A stretch of 64,000 nucleotides of DNA. Source: Bacillota bacterium (GTDB lineage Bacteria; Bacillota; Clostridia; Oscillospirales; Ruminococcaceae). The position numbers and the translations under genes were made by a program. The stretch spans positions 105,769 to 169,768 of the forward strand of contig JAEWLW010000050.1 in NCBI GenBank assembly GCA_023457355.1. The letters are read 5' to 3'. The notes under the pieces were generated by a model that was not told the DNA's origin, did no database searches, and saw only the letters and a list, made by a program, of their open reading frames with translations. Positions 26,343 to 34,641 of the stretch are shown here, in pieces (the first letter of the stretch is position 1; every line of letters begins with the position of its first letter).

Positions 26343-26678
26343 CAGCAAGAAAGCATGCGGCTCAAATTTGGCCGCAACATTTTAAGATAGGGGGATCCAA
26401 ACATGACACGCCATCTGAAAACGGCCTGTACTTCTCCGCGTTATCATTCCCCCATTTTTTATGTCGGCATCTTGGCTCTCAACGTTGAAAGCCACAGATG
26501 CTTTTTTTATGTGACGGCACCGACGGCTTTCGGCCGTCGGTTCAGGATTGTCAAAGCTCACAACATTTTGTGAAAACCCGATAGCTGTCAAGGCTTGAGA
26601 CACCCTGTGCGATCATACATTGCGCATGCGCTGTGTGTTTTTGCAAATGTTGTAAATTGAGATAGAAAAGGAGAATTT
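26343..26678 (+). promoter_or_regulatory. Structured leader with terminator ahead of the uracil permease
   Basis: The leader holds, in order, a TGCGGC/GCCGCA hairpin (about 26353-26375), GGGGGAT pairing with ATTCCCCC (26391-26397 with 26447-26454), and a strong terminator. The terminator stem joins GCATCTTGGCT to AGCCA-C-AGATGC (26467-26501), followed by seven T. A second perfect stem, ACCGACGGC/GCCGTCGGT, lies at 26519-26541. This is the layout of a transcription attenuator. The downstream gene suggests pyrimidine control, as by PyrR, but I do not recognise a PyrR loop or a known riboswitch class. Confidence 0.6.
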
Positions 26679-28001
26679 ATGATGAGTGAACAAACGAAAG
26701 TCGGCGGCGAAGAAGGCCTTTTCGACGCCCGGAAACTCGGCTGGCCCAAAATGCTCATTCTTGGAATCCAACACACCTTTGCCATGTTCGGCGCCACTGT
26801 TCTGGTACCGCTGCTCACCGGCCTCGATGTTTCCACCACACTGTTGATGGCGGGCCTTGGAACCCTGCTGTTCCATCTGTTGACAAAGGGTAAGGTACCG
26901 GTATTCCTGGGTTCTTCCTTCGCTTTTTTAGGCGGCTACTTCGCGGTGGCACCACTGATTGACGGCAAACCCAACGCCGAAATGCTGCCTTACGCCTGCG
27001 GCGGTGTCTTTTGTGCGGGCCTCGTCTATGTGGTGTGCTCAGCCTTTATCCGCGCGTTCGGCGCCAAGAAGGTTATGCGCTACTTCCCGCCGGTTGTCAC
27101 CGGCCCTATCATCATTTCCATCGGCCTCATTCTTGCCCCCTCTGCCGTTCAAAACTGTTCCACAAACTGGCTGCTGGCAGCTATTGCGCTTGGCACCATC
27201 ATCGTCTGCAACATCTGGGGCAAGGGCATGGTTAAAATTGTGCCCATCATTTTGGGTATTATCGTTTCTTATGTGGTCGCGCTGTTGATCCATGCAGTGG
27301 ATTTTTCGGCTGTCGCTGCCGAGCACCGTATCATCGCCATGGCGCCATTGATGCTCGCAAAGTTTGATGCTTCCGCCATCATCACCATCATGCCGATTGC
27401 ACTGGCTACCATGATGGAACATATCGGCGATGTCTCGGCTATTTCAGCCACCACCGGCAAAAACTATATTCATGAGCCCGGCCTGCACCGCACACTGCTT
27501 GGCGACGGTCTTGCCACCTCACTCTCGGCCCTTTTTGGCGGCCCGGCCAACACAACCTACGGCGAGAACACCGGCGTGCTGGCACTCACCAAAGTGTATG
27601 ACCCCCGCGTCATCCGCATTGCAGCCGTTTGCGCGGTGTTTCTCTCTTTCTTCCCCAAGTTTGCCGACCTGGTCAACACCATCCCGGCTGCGATCATTGG
27701 CGGCATTTCGCTGATGCTTTACGGCATGATTTCAGCCATCGGCGTTCGCAATGTCGTTGAAAACCAGGTGGATTTCACCGTCTCGCGCAATCTGATTATC
27801 GCCGCGGTCATTCTGGTATCCGCGCTGGGCTTCAATGCTATCGGCGGCATCACCTTCACCGTTGCGGGCTTTTCAATCACGCTTTCAGGGCTGGCGCTGG
27901 CCGCTATCGCCGGCATCGCTTTAAATGCGATTCTGCCCGGGAACACGTACGAATTTAACGCCCCTTCCGAGGGGAGCCAGGCCGTCATCTTCAAAGTATA
28001 A
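26679..28001 (+). CDS. uraA: NCS2-family uracil permease
   Basis: This 440-residue transporter has about 14 membrane segments and imports uracil, probably with H+. The conserved core MMEHIGDVSAISATTGKN and the second motif GGPANTTYGENTGVLALTKV match the uracil branch (UraA/PyrP) rather than the xanthine branch, because the two transport glutamates (in MMEH and in YGEN) are kept. ATG 26679 follows AAAAGGAG. It is monocistronic: a strong terminator follows at 28032-28060 and a terminator-bearing leader precedes it. Confidence 0.93.
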   Translation: MMSEQTKVGGEEGLFDARKLGWPKMLILGIQHTFAMFGATVLVPLLTGLDVSTTLLMAGLGTLLFHLLTKGKVPVFLGSSFAFLGGYFAVAPLIDGKPNAEMLPYACGGVFCAGLVYVVCSAFIRAFGAKKVMRYFPPVVTGPIIISIGLILAPSAVQNCSTNWLLAAIALGTIIVCNIWGKGMVKIVPIILGIIVSYVVALLIHAVDFSAVAAEHRIIAMAPLMLAKFDASAIITIMPIALATMMEHIGDVSAISATTGKNYIHEPGLHRTLLGDGLATSLSALFGGPANTTYGENTGVLALTKVYDPRVIRIAAVCAVFLSFFPKFADLVNTIPAAIIGGISLMLYGMISAIGVRNVVENQVDFTVSRNLIIAAVILVSALGFNAIGGITFTVAGFSITLSGLALAAIAGIALNAILPGNTYEFNAPSEGSQAVIFKV

Positions 28002-28031
28002 GTAACTGCACCGCAATTTATAATAAGATGC

Positions 28032-28060
28032 CAAAAGCCGCCAATTTCCGGCGGCTTTTG
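28032..28060. terminator. Terminator of the uracil permease gene
   Basis: CAAAAGCCGCC (28032-28042) and GGCGGCTTTTG (28050-28060) form an 11-bp perfect stem with T-rich 3' side; it could work in both directions. Confidence 0.8.
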
Positions 28061-28134
28061 GTGCATATTGATACTGTTATGCAGCCATGAATAAAATTCC
28101 TTGCATTTCCCAGCTGTTTTTGCCCATCATATGA

Positions 28135-28163
28135 TTGACATTTTCATCATATGCAGTTATACT
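28135..28163 (+). promoter_or_regulatory. Consensus promoter of the Na+-pump subunit operon
   Basis: TTGACA (28135-28140), 17 bases, TATACT (28158-28163). This is the strongest-looking vegetative promoter in the window. Transcription would begin near 28170, at the start of the riboswitch. Confidence 0.85.
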
Positions 28164-28172
28164 AAAGCAAAT

Positions 28173-28293
28173 AAAAGGGAGTAGCTTGCACCAATCCTTG
28201 GTGTATCGTGACGCGTCAGTACGAAGGAATACCTTCCGCGCACGAATTAAAAAGCAAGACTTTTGTCGCATGTGGTGGCAGAAGTCTTTTTTT
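28173..28293 (+). promoter_or_regulatory. yybP-ykoY-type riboswitch with terminator
   Basis: The aptamer (28173-28264) opens with AAAAGGGAGTAGC and closes with AAAGCAAGACTTTT, so AAAAG pairs with CTTTT, as in yybP-ykoY (Mn2+) RNAs. Between them are a CACCA/TTGGTG hairpin and a CGTG/CACG arm that contains the conserved-looking CGTCAGTACG loop and an AAGG/CCTT tip. The closing strand is reused in a terminator: GACTTTTGTC (28258-28267) pairs with GGCAGAAGTC (28277-28286), followed by seven T. Ligand binding should therefore prevent termination and turn the gene on. The optional extra hairpin seen in some members is missing. Confidence 0.7.
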
Positions 28294-28333
28294 GTTGCCA
28301 CACGCAAAACAAAATGTGGAAAGAGGAATTGCA

Positions 28334-29455
28334 ATGCTCATCTTAGGGAATCTACTTGCGGTTACCCCGCAGCAGGTCGTTATGTGGATTATTGGCGCCC
28401 TGCTCATCTACCTCGCCATCAAAAAAGGTATGGAACCTACCTTGCTTCTGCCAATGGGGTTCGGCGCTATTTTAGTCAACCTGCCCTTTTCAGGCGTCAT
28501 TGATCAATTGTATAACGGCGAGCTGGAGGAAGGCGCCATTGATGTGCTGTTCCGCGCGGGCATCTCAAACGAGTTGTTTCCGCTGCTGCTGTTTATCGGC
28601 ATCGGCGCCATGATTGATTTTGGGCCGTTGCTTGCAAACCCCAAGATGCTGCTGTTTGGCGCTGCGGCGCAGTTTGGCATTTTTTTCACACTGGGCCTTG
28701 CGGTGCTGCTGGGCTTTGACCTCAAAGACGCCGCTTCCATCGGCATCATCGGCGCAGCCGACGGCCCCACAGCCATCGTTGTGGCAAACTTCTTTAAAAG
28801 CAATTATATCGGTGCTATTATGGTTGCCGCTTATTCGTATATGGCGCTTGTGCCTATTGTGCAGCCGCCGATCATCCGCATTATTACAACCAAGGCGGAG
28901 CGGCGCATCCGCATGAAATATGCGCCCGACAGCGTCTCGCAGCGAGTTAAAATCCTGTTCCCGATCATTGTCACCATTATTGCGGGCATTGCCGCGCCCC
29001 GGTCGGTCGCGCTCATCGGTTTTTTAATGTTTGGTAATCTTGTGCGTGAATGCGGCGTTCTGGGCAGCCTGTCGCAGACGGCTCAGGATGTATTGGCCAA
29101 CCTGATCACGCTGTTTCTGGGGCTGACCGTCGCCGCCAAAATGCGTGCCGACCTGTTTGTCACACCGGAGACGCTGATGATTCTATGTCTTGGCCTGGTG
29201 GCGTTCATTTTTGATACGGTGGGTGGTGTGCTTTTTGCCAAGGTTTTAAATCTCTTCTTAAAGGATAAGATCAATCCGATGATCGGCGCGGCCGGAATCA
29301 GCGCTTTTCCCATGTCGGCGCGTGTCATCCATAAGATGGGCCAACAGGAGGATAATCAGAACTTTTTGCTCATGCATGCCATCGGCGCAAACGTCTCGGG
29401 GCAGATTGCTTCGGTCATTGCGGGTGGTATGATTTTGAGTCTCGTCGTGCGATAA
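28334..29455 (+). CDS. Na+-pumping decarboxylase beta subunit (OadB/GcdB/MmdB family)
   Basis: This 373-residue membrane protein is the carboxybiotin decarboxylase that couples decarboxylation to Na+ export. Family stretches visible are LLLFIGIGAMIDFGPLLANP, AASIGIIGAADGPTAIVVAN (with the Na+-site Asp), and PMIGAAGISAFPMSARVIHK. ATG 28334 follows AGAGGAATTGCA; the longer frame runs through the riboswitch and is rejected. A 39-residue membrane protein follows. No carboxyltransferase alpha subunit or biotin carrier is encoded nearby, so the substrate acid cannot be named. Confidence 0.92.
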   Translation: MLILGNLLAVTPQQVVMWIIGALLIYLAIKKGMEPTLLLPMGFGAILVNLPFSGVIDQLYNGELEEGAIDVLFRAGISNELFPLLLFIGIGAMIDFGPLLANPKMLLFGAAAQFGIFFTLGLAVLLGFDLKDAASIGIIGAADGPTAIVVANFFKSNYIGAIMVAAYSYMALVPIVQPPIIRIITTKAERRIRMKYAPDSVSQRVKILFPIIVTIIAGIAAPRSVALIGFLMFGNLVRECGVLGSLSQTAQDVLANLITLFLGLTVAAKMRADLFVTPETLMILCLGLVAFIFDTVGGVLFAKVLNLFLKDKINPMIGAAGISAFPMSARVIHKMGQQEDNQNFLLMHAIGANVSGQIASVIAGGMILSLVVR

Positions 29456-29467
29456 GGAGGGCGTAAA

Positions 29468-29587
29468 ATGAATGTACAGGCTTTATTGGATGTTCTGCCG
29501 CTTGCGGGCAAGGGGCTTGGCGGTGTCTTTCTTGTGATACTGCTGGTGTGGCTGTCCATCCTGGCGCTCACAAAGTGCTGTAAATAG
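29468..29587 (+). CDS. Tiny single-span membrane protein, possible decarboxylase gamma/delta subunit
   Basis: This 39-residue ORF starts at ATG 29468, twelve bases after the beta-subunit stop and behind AAGGAGGGCGTAAA. It consists of a short amphipathic start, one membrane span (GVFLVILLVWLSILAL) and a KCCK end. Small one-span subunits (OadG/MmdD type) normally accompany this family and hold the complex together, so position and topology fit. It is shorter than most and lacks the usual metal-binding His-rich tail. It is followed directly by a strong terminator. Confidence 0.65.
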   Translation: MNVQALLDVLPLAGKGLGGVFLVILLVWLSILALTKCCK

Positions 29588-29637
29588 GACAAGCTGCGTT
29601 GGCGCGAATGGGCGCCGCATACCGCATTGAGTGAATC

Positions 29638-29677
29638 GGGGCCGCAAAGTGTAATGTACACCTTGCGGCCCCTTTTT
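29638..29677 (+). terminator. Terminator of the Na+-pump operon
   Basis: GGGGCCGCAA (29638-29647) and TTGCGGCCCC (29663-29672) form a perfect 10-bp stem, with an inner GTGT/ACAC pair, followed by TTTTT. On the minus strand it also faces the 3' end of the convergent sigma-54 regulator gene. Confidence 0.85.
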
Positions 29678-29744
29678 CATCCGTTGAGCGCCAGGTCCAA
29701 CGCTTTATACCGATCTCCTGTTAATAGGTTGAACAGATTAAGGC

Positions 29745-31490
29745 TCAGGCTAAATCCGCGCTGATGCCCATCTTGCGATAGAGGGTGGTAAGGCTGATTC
29801 CCAGCCGCTGTGCTACCTCTTTTTTGGCGTGCAGGGAATCGCCCGCCTGCAAGAGCTCACGCTCGATGACAGTGCGCTCAAAGGCCCGCAGCTGGTCGGC
29901 CAGTGTCAGGCAGCTTCTTTTTGAGAGAGAAATCTTTTCGGCAATACACGCCGCCGTAACATGTTGTCCGCGTTCAAACAGCACGGCATATTCCACAATA
30001 TTTCTCAGTTCCCGAATATTGCCCGGGAAGTCATACTGCTGCAAAAGCCGCGCGCAGGAGTCGGTAAAACCCGTAATATCCTTTTGATAGACGCTGCAAT
30101 AGCGCTTGAGAAACGCATTGGCCAACAGCATAACGTCCCCATCGCGTTCGCGCAGCGGCGGAATGTGTATGGGCACGACATTTAAGCGATAAAACAGGTC
30201 TTTGCGGAAGCTCTTTTCCTCCAGCAGATTGTGCAGGTCGGACTGCGCGGCCGAGATTACACGCGGGTTGACACGCAGCGGGCGTGCGCCGCCCACCCGC
30301 ATAATTTCCTTTTCCTCAATGGTGCGCAGCAGCTTGATTTGCATGGATAAGGGGATGTCGCCCACTTCATCAAGAAACAGCGTCCCGTTTTTGCAAATTT
30401 CGAGCAGCCCCAGCTTACCGGATGCCGCAGCACCGGTAAAAGCGCCCTTTTCGTAGCCAAAGAGCTCGCTTTCAATCAGCGCATCGGGTATTGCGCTGCA
30501 ATTTATCGGCATAAATACGTCGTTTTTCCGACGGCTGGCAAAGTGGATAGCACGGGCAAACACCTCTTTGCCCACGCCGGTCTCACCGTAGAGAAAGACT
30601 GCGGCATCGGTTCCCGCAACCTCCTGCGCTCGGCTGCGCGCCCGGCTTAACGCCTCGCTTTCGCCGATAATGGCCGAAAAGGTCACCACGTCGCTTTTGC
30701 GTTCGGCCTTCAAAACCGAGGCCTGCATCCTGCTGAAATCGGAAAATACCAGCACGACACCCGCCTGCCGTTTGCGCAGAATAATGGGGTTGGCACTGAC
30801 GATATAATCATCTTCTCCCAGACGCATCGGCCCAAATTCGCCCTCAAATCCCTTGCTGCGCATCCACTCAGCGTTCTTTTTACCGACCAGCGTTTCAAGA
30901 TTGGGAATAGCATGATCCGGCAGTCTCAGCTTATCCATCAAATAGCAGTTGATGGTCACCGGTGTTCCGCTTTCGGACAAAATGACTATGCCGCGGTCCA
31001 GGGCATTGATTAACGTATCCAGCTCGGAAGATTGATGCTCTGCCAGCATGCCGTAGCGGTGCTCGTTGAGCATGGCGGATATGATGCGCGAAAGCTGATT
31101 TTCAAACTGGATGTAGTGATGAAAATTGCGCACAAAATTGTCGCGCGCATGCTCAGAAAAGGCGCACATCCCCAATACACCCAGCATTTTGCCGCCCAGC
31201 TTTATCGGAATACACAGTTCGGCAAGCTCGCCGCAGCGGCCGTATTTGCTGCAGCCACGGCAAACCGGATTGTCGCCCGGATCGCTGATATAATATTGTT
31301 CCCCAGTGGCAAGGCAATGTGAAAAAGCCGAATTTTCGGGCACAGCGCTGTCATGTTTAAGCGACAACGGCCCGGTGCCCGCCATGCGGCAGAGATTGTG
31401 GTCCACAATCGTAATATCCACGTTTGCCACCGCGCACATGGCGTCTACGATATGCTGAAGCTCCGGCTGAATACTTTTCAGAATGCTCAT
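29745..31490 (-). CDS. Sigma-54-dependent transcriptional activator (enhancer-binding protein)
   Basis: This 581-residue regulator has a GAF-like sensor (about 10-140) with four cysteines at 77, 80, 86 and 93 (CRGCSKYGRC-x6-C). A PAS-like region follows (about 155-255). The AAA+ domain has Walker A GETGVGKE at 302-309 and the sigma-54 contact loop GAFTGA at 349-354. The C-terminus is a Fis-type helix-turn-helix ending TTLYRKMGI. The cysteine cluster could bind Fe-S or zinc and sense redox state or sulfide; that is inference. It is divergent from the cysteine desulfidase gene, whose promoter is a clear -24/-12 site, so that operon is its likely target. Confidence 0.93.
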   Translation of the reverse strand: MSILKSIQPELQHIVDAMCAVANVDITIVDHNLCRMAGTGPLSLKHDSAVPENSAFSHCLATGEQYYISDPGDNPVCRGCSKYGRCGELAELCIPIKLGGKMLGVLGMCAFSEHARDNFVRNFHHYIQFENQLSRIISAMLNEHRYGMLAEHQSSELDTLINALDRGIVILSESGTPVTINCYLMDKLRLPDHAIPNLETLVGKKNAEWMRSKGFEGEFGPMRLGEDDYIVSANPIILRKRQAGVVLVFSDFSRMQASVLKAERKSDVVTFSAIIGESEALSRARSRAQEVAGTDAAVFLYGETGVGKEVFARAIHFASRRKNDVFMPINCSAIPDALIESELFGYEKGAFTGAAASGKLGLLEICKNGTLFLDEVGDIPLSMQIKLLRTIEEKEIMRVGGARPLRVNPRVISAAQSDLHNLLEEKSFRKDLFYRLNVVPIHIPPLRERDGDVMLLANAFLKRYCSVYQKDITGFTDSCARLLQQYDFPGNIRELRNIVEYAVLFERGQHVTAACIAEKISLSKRSCLTLADQLRAFERTVIERELLQAGDSLHAKKEVAQRLGISLTTLYRKMGISADLA

Positions 31491-31619
31491 GAGGATACCT
31501 CCGACCGTCGTAATGACAACGCCTGATAAAAGCAGGGCCTTTGGAATGTCTGGCCGATATAGCCCGGTACCCCATCATTTTAACAGCAGGTCGCCGCTTT
31601 GTCGATAGCGCCTGTTCTC

Positions 31620-31651
31620 ATATTTGATAATATATTTTAAATATTTGATAA
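31620..31651. promoter_or_regulatory. Candidate upstream activator sites
   Basis: ATATTTGATAA occurs twice as a direct repeat (31620-31630 and 31641-31651), 21 bases apart, about two helical turns. The pair lies about 180 bases upstream of the sigma-54 promoter, a normal place for enhancer-binding sites. The surrounding 100 bases are strongly AT-rich. The rest of 31491-31867 shows no gene. Confidence 0.45.
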
Positions 31652-31800
31652 TTTATGGATACTTTCTTTGCCATTTATTAAATATTGATGTACAATATAA
31701 AAGACTTTTTGCCGACGTATAAATTTTTTATTTCCGAATATTTTTATAAAAAGGCCAAATCCCGTATGGTTTTCGCGTTTTTTTACTATCGCCGCCCGAT

Positions 31801-31816
31801 TGGCATGTTTTTTGCA
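31801..31816 (+). promoter_or_regulatory. Sigma-54 (-24/-12) promoter
   Basis: TGGCATGTTTTTTGCA matches the TGGCAC-N5-TTGCA consensus with correct GG-to-GC spacing. It lies 52 bases before the cysteine desulfidase start, directly divergent from a GAFTGA-type activator gene. Confidence 0.88.
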
Positions 31817-31867
31817 GTGAATGTTTGATGCATCTGCTTATAAATTACGACATCGGGAGGGTATATC

Positions 31868-33160
31868 ATGCAAGATTTCGACCTTGCTGTACAAATACTT
31901 AAGAACCAGGTGACACCGGCCCTCGGCTGCACCGAGCCAGGCGCGGTGGCACTCGCCGTCGCCAGAGCAAAAGAGCTCTTAGGAGAGCGCGCTATACAGG
32001 TGTGTATACAGGTGGACAAAAATGTTCTCAAAAACGGGATGGACGTCGGCATTCCCGGCACAAACGAGCACGGCATTGTCTTTGCGGCAGCGCTGGCGCT
32101 GGTGGTGGGAAAGTCTGAATACGGACTGGAGGTACTGCGCGATGTCAAAGATGCCGACATTCCCGCCGCCTCTGAGCTGGCCGCCAAAAAAGTGATTGCG
32201 CTGGCACTGGACGAAACGGCGCAGGGCCTCTCCATCAAGGTGGATATGCGTGGCGCCAACTCTAAAGCCAAGGTATTTATCCAAAAGCTGCACACAAACA
32301 TCGTCTATGAAGAAAAGGATGGCAAGGTGCTGCTGGATACCCGTGGCGCCCCCCCGCAAACCGCCGCACAAAAAACTGAACCGACAACCGACCTGCGAAG
32401 CCGGATTCAGGAATTCACCATCGCCCAGCTTGTTGCGTTGTGTAACAGCGTCCCATTTCAGGAAATTGCATTTCTTGAAGAAGGTATTGTCATGAACCGC
32501 CGCATTGCCGAGGCCGGCATCGCGCAAAACTTTGGCATCGGCATGGGCCGCTACTTCGCGGGTAACGCCTGTTCACCTGCCGAGCGCGCCAAGGCGCTCA
32601 CCGCCGCCGCTTCCGAGGCGCGCATGGCGGGGTGTCCGCTGCCGGTAATGAGCAGCGCGGGCAGCGGCAACCACGGGCTGGTGGCCATTCTGCCCATCGC
32701 CATCATCGGCGAAAGCCTCGGCTGCCAAAAAGAAAAAATTCTGCGTGCGGTGGCATTAAGCCATCTGGTCACCATTTATGTAAAGTCTTACCTCGGCTCG
32801 CTTTCCCCCGTCTGCGGCTGCGGTGTGGCGGCAGGTGTCGGCTGTGCCGCCGGTCTTGTTTATCTGCGTGACGGGGGCGCGCAACAAATTTGCGCCGCCA
32901 TCAACAACATGGTGGCGGGCATTTCGGGCATGATCTGCGACGGCGCCAAGCTGGGCTGCTCTTATAAGCTATCCATTGCCGCTGACGCCGCGGTGGATGC
33001 GGCGGGCATGGCGCTGCAGGGCATCTCCATTCCCGCCAACAACGGCATTCTGGGCGCAACCGCAGAGGGTACCATTCAAAACCTGGCCCAGGTTTCAAAT
33101 ATCGGTATGAACAACACTGACAATATTATTCTGGACGTCATGCTGCACAAGTGCGTCTAG
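31868..33160 (+). CDS. L-cysteine desulfidase family protein (UPF0597, CyuA/CdsB-like)
   Basis: This 430-residue protein of the serine dehydratase-alpha-like/UPF0597 family is probably an Fe-S enzyme that converts L-cysteine to pyruvate, ammonia and sulfide. Conserved cysteine motifs are visible: LGCTEPGAVALA near residue 21, PVCGCGVAAGVGCAAG and GMICDGAKLGCSYK. The glycine-rich MSSAGSGNHG loop is also typical. ATG 31868 follows GGGAGGGTATATC. It is the first gene after a sigma-54 promoter and is followed by a membrane transporter and two M20 hydrolases. Related proteins act on serine, so cysteine specificity is likely but not proven. Confidence 0.88.
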   Translation: MQDFDLAVQILKNQVTPALGCTEPGAVALAVARAKELLGERAIQVCIQVDKNVLKNGMDVGIPGTNEHGIVFAAALALVVGKSEYGLEVLRDVKDADIPAASELAAKKVIALALDETAQGLSIKVDMRGANSKAKVFIQKLHTNIVYEEKDGKVLLDTRGAPPQTAAQKTEPTTDLRSRIQEFTIAQLVALCNSVPFQEIAFLEEGIVMNRRIAEAGIAQNFGIGMGRYFAGNACSPAERAKALTAAASEARMAGCPLPVMSSAGSGNHGLVAILPIAIIGESLGCQKEKILRAVALSHLVTIYVKSYLGSLSPVCGCGVAAGVGCAAGLVYLRDGGAQQICAAINNMVAGISGMICDGAKLGCSYKLSIAADAAVDAAGMALQGISIPANNGILGATAEGTIQNLAQVSNIGMNNTDNIILDVMLHKCV

Positions 33161-33348
33161 CAAAAAGGTCGTCCATGCAGGATAAAAAGGCCGCCAACCT
33201 ATTGCGCTCTTTATAGAATATCCGTATAACTGCCGACATTTGGATGCATAATGCCGACAGCCTTATTCAGGACGTCATGCTGCCGGGGTATTGAAAATGA
33301 TAACGGCGGCATTACGATAGACAAACTAGATTTTGAGGAGGAACGCAC
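33161..33348. other. Spacer with an imperfect copy of the desulfidase gene end
   Basis: About 28 bases at 33254-33281 (GACAGCCTTATTCAGGACG, then TCATGCTGC) resemble the last coding segment of the upstream gene at 33119-33146, with a few changes. No other gene or terminator is visible, so the operon probably reads through. Confidence 0.45.
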
Positions 33349-34554
33349 ATGAACAACTTGTTAGCATTTTTGGTTCTTGCCGCCATCTATTACATAGGCG
33401 AATTTGTCGGAACCAAAACCAAGGCCTGGATCCCGTCGGTATTTGTCATCGCCTGTCTATTCCTGTTTGGCTTCTGGACTTTCTTCCCGAAGGACATCGT
33501 CGCTCTGGCCGGTATGGGCCCGCCGCTGGGCGGCCTGCTTGTCATTATGCTGTGCATCACCCACATGGGCACCATCATCAGCATCAGGCAGCTGCTTGAA
33601 CAGTGGAAAATTATCTGCATTACGCTCGCCGGTCTGGCCGGAATGGTTGCGCTTTGCTGGTTTGTGGCAATGCCTTTAGCCGGCCGCGAATTCGTTATCG
33701 CAGGACTGCCGCCTCTCACCGGCGGTATTGTCGCCGCAACGATGATGCAGTCTGCGGCGGTTGAAAAGGGCATGATGACCGCCTCGGTGCTGGCGATTGC
33801 CATGTACTGCGTGCAGGGCTTTGTCGGTTATCCGCTGACGGCAGTATTGCTTAAAAAGGAAGGCCGCCGGTTGTTGAGCGCTTATCGCAAGGGCGAGGTA
33901 AAGGCTGCTGTCGCCGCGGGCGGCGTTGACGCCGACGCCGGCAACATGAAGGTGGTCGAGGCCCCCAAGAAGCGGCTGATCCCCCCCATGCCCGAAAAAT
34001 ACTCTTCGACGGCATTTATCCTGTTAAAGTTGCTGGCCGTGGCCTATCTGGCCAACCGTCTTTCTGTGCTCACTGGCGGCAAGGTCAACCAGGCGGTTAT
34101 CACGCTGATCCTTGGCATCATCTTCACCGAGATCGGCTTTCTCGACAAAAACTCCCTGCAAAAGGCCGGTTCCTATGGCTTTTTGATGTTCGTGCTGATG
34201 ATCTATGTGTTTGATGGTTTAAAAAACGCCACCCCCGAAATGCTGGCCTCCTGCATCGGCCCCATGGCTATCATTATCGTAATCGGCGTGTTTGGCATGG
34301 GTGTGCTGTCCATCGCGGTCGGCAAGTTCCTGGGCGTCAGCTGGGAGATGGCTTTTGCCACCTCGCTCACCGCTCTGTACGGCTTCCCCCCCAATTTCAT
34401 CCTCACGGAGGAATCGGTCAAGGCACTGGCGGAAAATGAGGGCGAACACAAATACCTGATGGATATGATGCTCCCGCAGATGATTGTCGGCGGCTTTATC
34501 ACCGTCACTATTACTTCGGTTGTCATCGCCGGAATCTTTATCAATCTGTTATAA
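33349..34554 (+). CDS. Multi-pass membrane transporter, family not assigned
   Basis: This 401-residue protein has about ten to eleven hydrophobic segments and a charged central loop (residues about 170-220, KKEGRRLLSAYRKGE to APKKRLIPPMPEKY). The two halves look related: each has a glycine/proline-rich re-entrant-like stretch (PPLTGGIVAATMMQSAAVEKG, split here as two parts of a longer motif, and TALYGFPPNFILTEE). This suggests an inverted-repeat secondary transporter of GltS-like type, which is inference. ATG 33349 follows GAGGAGGAACGCAC. Position between a cysteine desulfidase and M20 amidohydrolases suggests import of a cysteine-containing, acylated or peptide substrate. Confidence 0.78.
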   Translation: MNNLLAFLVLAAIYYIGEFVGTKTKAWIPSVFVIACLFLFGFWTFFPKDIVALAGMGPPLGGLLVIMLCITHMGTIISIRQLLEQWKIICITLAGLAGMVALCWFVAMPLAGREFVIAGLPPLTGGIVAATMMQSAAVEKGMMTASVLAIAMYCVQGFVGYPLTAVLLKKEGRRLLSAYRKGEVKAAVAAGGVDADAGNMKVVEAPKKRLIPPMPEKYSSTAFILLKLLAVAYLANRLSVLTGGKVNQAVITLILGIIFTEIGFLDKNSLQKAGSYGFLMFVLMIYVFDGLKNATPEMLASCIGPMAIIIVIGVFGMGVLSIAVGKFLGVSWEMAFATSLTALYGFPPNFILTEESVKALAENEGEHKYLMDMMLPQMIVGGFITVTITSVVIAGIFINLL

Positions 34555-34641
34555 TAGCATTGGGTGCGGCGATGTTGCCATATTGGCGCTTTATCGCCGC
34601 GCCCTTTACTTCAATAATGATACAGAAAGGAAACTACGCAG

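Noticed and set aside
26403..26573. 56-codon ORF in the uraA leader
   Set aside because: It runs through both arms of the terminator hairpin and has only a poor GGGGG site. The RNA-structure explanation is better, though a leader peptide cannot be excluded.
28208..28333. N-terminal extension of the Na+-pump subunit
   Set aside because: The extension is translated from the riboswitch and terminator; a good ribosome site precedes ATG 28334.
29745..31490. Acetoin- or propionate-specific activator identity
   Set aside because: The activator domains are shared by many sensors, and the neighbouring genes point to sulfur or acyl-amino-acid metabolism instead; no specific name is justified.
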